DNA of 57,836 nucleotides, from contig NZ_CANKWH010000003.1 in the NCBI RefSeq assembly GCF_947487305.1, forward strand, positions 261,424 to 319,259, in the 5' to 3' direction. Within the stretch, counting starts at the first letter, position 1; every line of letters starts with the position of its first letter. The stretch is from an uncultured Paracoccus sp. Lineage in GTDB: Bacteria > Pseudomonadota > Alphaproteobacteria > Rhodobacterales > Rhodobacteraceae. Below the pieces are notes generated by a model. The model ran no database searches. It saw only the letters and a program-made list of their open reading frames with translations, and was not told the origin of the DNA. The position numbers and the translations under genes were made by a program. Shown piece after piece: positions 57,053 to 57,836 of the stretch.

Positions 57053-57112
57053 TCCAAGTGGACTTGCCCGGAAAAAGTGGAGAGCACCAACTGAGGAACC
57101 AGGAGGTGTTCT

Positions 57113-57397
57113 ATGGGAAACGGGAACAGACCGAGGCCGGAGTTTCGGCGTGAAGCGGTGCGGCTGGCACTGACCAGCGGCCGGACGCGGCGAGAGATCG
57201 CGGAGGATCTGGGCATCGGGCTGTCGACGCTGACGCGATGGCTTAGAGAGGAACGCGATGCCAGCGAGCCGAGTGAGGCACCGGTTGATTTTCATGCCGA
57301 GCTGAAGCGGTTGCGGCGGGAGAATGCGGTCCTGAAGCAGGAGCGCGATATCTTAAAAAAAGCCGCGGCCTTCTTCGCGAGAGAGGGAAGTCGATGA
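57113..57397 (+). CDS. IS3-family transposase OrfA
   Basis: Ninety-four residues with a helix-turn-helix (FRREAVRLALTSGRTRREIAEDLGIGLSTLTRWLRE; core IAEDLGIGLSTLTRW) followed by a leucine-zipper-like coiled coil (ELKRLRRENAVLKQERDILKKAAAFF). It binds the IS ends. GGAGG lies 7 bp before the ATG. It overlaps orfB by 4 bp and can be fused to it by frameshifting at an A7 run. Confidence 0.95.
   Translation: MGNGNRPRPEFRREAVRLALTSGRTRREIAEDLGIGLSTLTRWLREERDASEPSEAPVDFHAELKRLRRENAVLKQERDILKKAAAFFAREGSR
57355..57361 (+). other. Programmed -1 frameshift slippery site in the IS3 element
   Basis: Run of seven A followed by G (orfA frame TTA AAA AAA GCC). The -1 frame is open from here through the orfB ATG without a stop, so slippage would give the OrfAB transposase, as in other IS3-family elements. 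Confidence 0.82.
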
Positions 57398-57836
57398 CCT
57401 TCGGCTTCATCGAAGCGGAGAAGGCCAGCTTCCCGATCAGCCGGATGTGCCGCGTCCTCGGGGTCAGCCCGAGCGGCTTCTTTGCCTGGCAGGAACGGCC
57501 TGCCTGTCGCCGCCAGCGGCAGGACATGGTTTATCTCGCGCATATCCGGACTGGCTTCGCGCTGTCGAACGGCACTTATGGCAGCCCCCGCGTGCACCGC
57601 GACCTCGTCGATGAGGGCCATGAGATCGGACGCCACCGCACGGCACGCCTGATGCGCGAGAACCAGTTGATCGCGCGGCAAAAACGGCGCTTCAAGCGCA
57701 CGACGGACAGCGAACATGCCTGGCCCGTCGCCCCGAACCTCGTGGCGCAGGACTTCACAGCGGATGGCCTGGACAGGAAGTGGGGTGCGGACATCTCCTA
57801 CATCCGGACGGCAGAGGGCTGGCTCTACCTTGCCAT
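57394..57836 (+). CDS. IS3-family transposase OrfB, N-terminal part (runs off the window)
   Basis: Open from the ATG overlapping the orfA stop to the last base (about 147 codons). It has the IS3 OrfB N-terminal region: ISRMCRVLGVSPSGFFAWQ, then YGSPRVHRDLVDEGHEIGRHRTARLMRE, and the beginning of the DDE integrase core at KWGADISYIRT with the first catalytic Asp. The second Asp and the Glu are outside the window, so integrity cannot be judged. Confidence 0.93.
   Translation, partial: MTFGFIEAEKASFPISRMCRVLGVSPSGFFAWQERPACRRQRQDMVYLAHIRTGFALSNGTYGSPRVHRDLVDEGHEIGRHRTARLMRENQLIARQKRRFKRTTDSEHAWPVAPNLVAQDFTADGLDRKWGADISYIRTAEGWLYLA

Larger units (their letters stand above)
57053..57836 (+). mobile_element. 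IS3-family insertion sequence, left part
   Basis: Contains orfA, an A7 frameshift site and the start of orfB; the right end is beyond the window. The left terminal repeat is probably within TGGACTTGCCCGG...AAGTGG (from about 57059), resembling IS3-family ends, but without the right end the boundary cannot be fixed; the start given is approximate. It is inserted upstream of the leftward sugar operon, in the opposite orientation. Confidence 0.85.

Noticed and set aside
56981..57295. 104-codon leftward frame at the IS boundary
   Set aside because: Overlaps IS3 orfA antisense and the direct repeats; no ribosome site or family pattern.

Overview
The window is dense, high-GC bacterial DNA that reads as an alphaproteobacterium of the order Rhodobacterales, most probably Paracoccus or a close relative. 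This is inferred from gene neighbourhoods: a COQ9-family gene divergent from rpsU, pyk beside a two-helix protein and rpmI-rplT, hemD followed by an alphaproteobacterial mitofilin (Mic60) and a HemY-type TPR protein next to tsaD, and a DUF4170-waaA-lpxK set. No 16S or other decisive marker is present.

Layout. 1-5000: the end of an RNase T2 gene, gnd, an MFS carrier, a quinone-oxidoreductase/COQ9 pair and rpsU. 5075-17032: a large divergent formate dehydrogenase locus. The left arm encodes the three enzyme subunits (Cys-type, twin-arginine exported alpha subunit, four-cluster ferredoxin beta subunit, cytochrome b gamma subunit), a TorD-like chaperone, a tiny Tat-signal protein, DUF3306, DUF3305 and an unlisted 49-residue membrane microprotein. 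The right arm encodes a large poly-ferredoxin, DUF6494, an Mrp/NBP35 Fe-S carrier, a DUF4444 ligase-like protein and DUF6505. 17042-20298: N-formylglutamate amidohydrolase, pyruvate kinase and the L35-L20 operon. 20667-30345: Ca2+/H+ antiporter, cytochrome P450 and Na+/alanine symporter, then pheS and pheT separated by about 1.9 kb of small genes, with a hairpin-rich leader before pheS and an 11-bp tandem repeat before pheT.

30402-40740: lipid A/Kdo genes (lpxK, waaA, DUF4170), a ChaC-like cyclotransferase, an EVE-YciI-gpsA-tsaD operon, the divergent hemD-mic60-hemY set and a tRNA-Thr(CGT). 40976-51302: a six-gene glycogen operon (alpha-glucosidase, glgB, glgC, glgA, glgX, pgm), mostly translationally coupled, behind a LacI-type operator candidate. 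It covers conversion of glucose-1-P to ADP-glucose, chain extension, branching, debranching and return of glucose units to glucose-6-P; no glycogen phosphorylase is present. 51453-56951: a leftward surface-sugar operon (acetyltransferase, hydrolysing UDP-GlcNAc 2-epimerase, PIG-L deacetylase, 898-residue glycosyltransferase-like protein). Its upstream side is capped by an IS3-family element that runs off the window.

Best candidates for undescribed biology are the FDH accessory set (four DUF families, two small proteins and a dedicated Mrp carrier around one enzyme), the 898-residue protein with its deacetylase/acetyltransferase partners, and the regulatory DNA before pheS, pheT and the glycogen operon. 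All functions are read from motifs and context only; no database search was possible.
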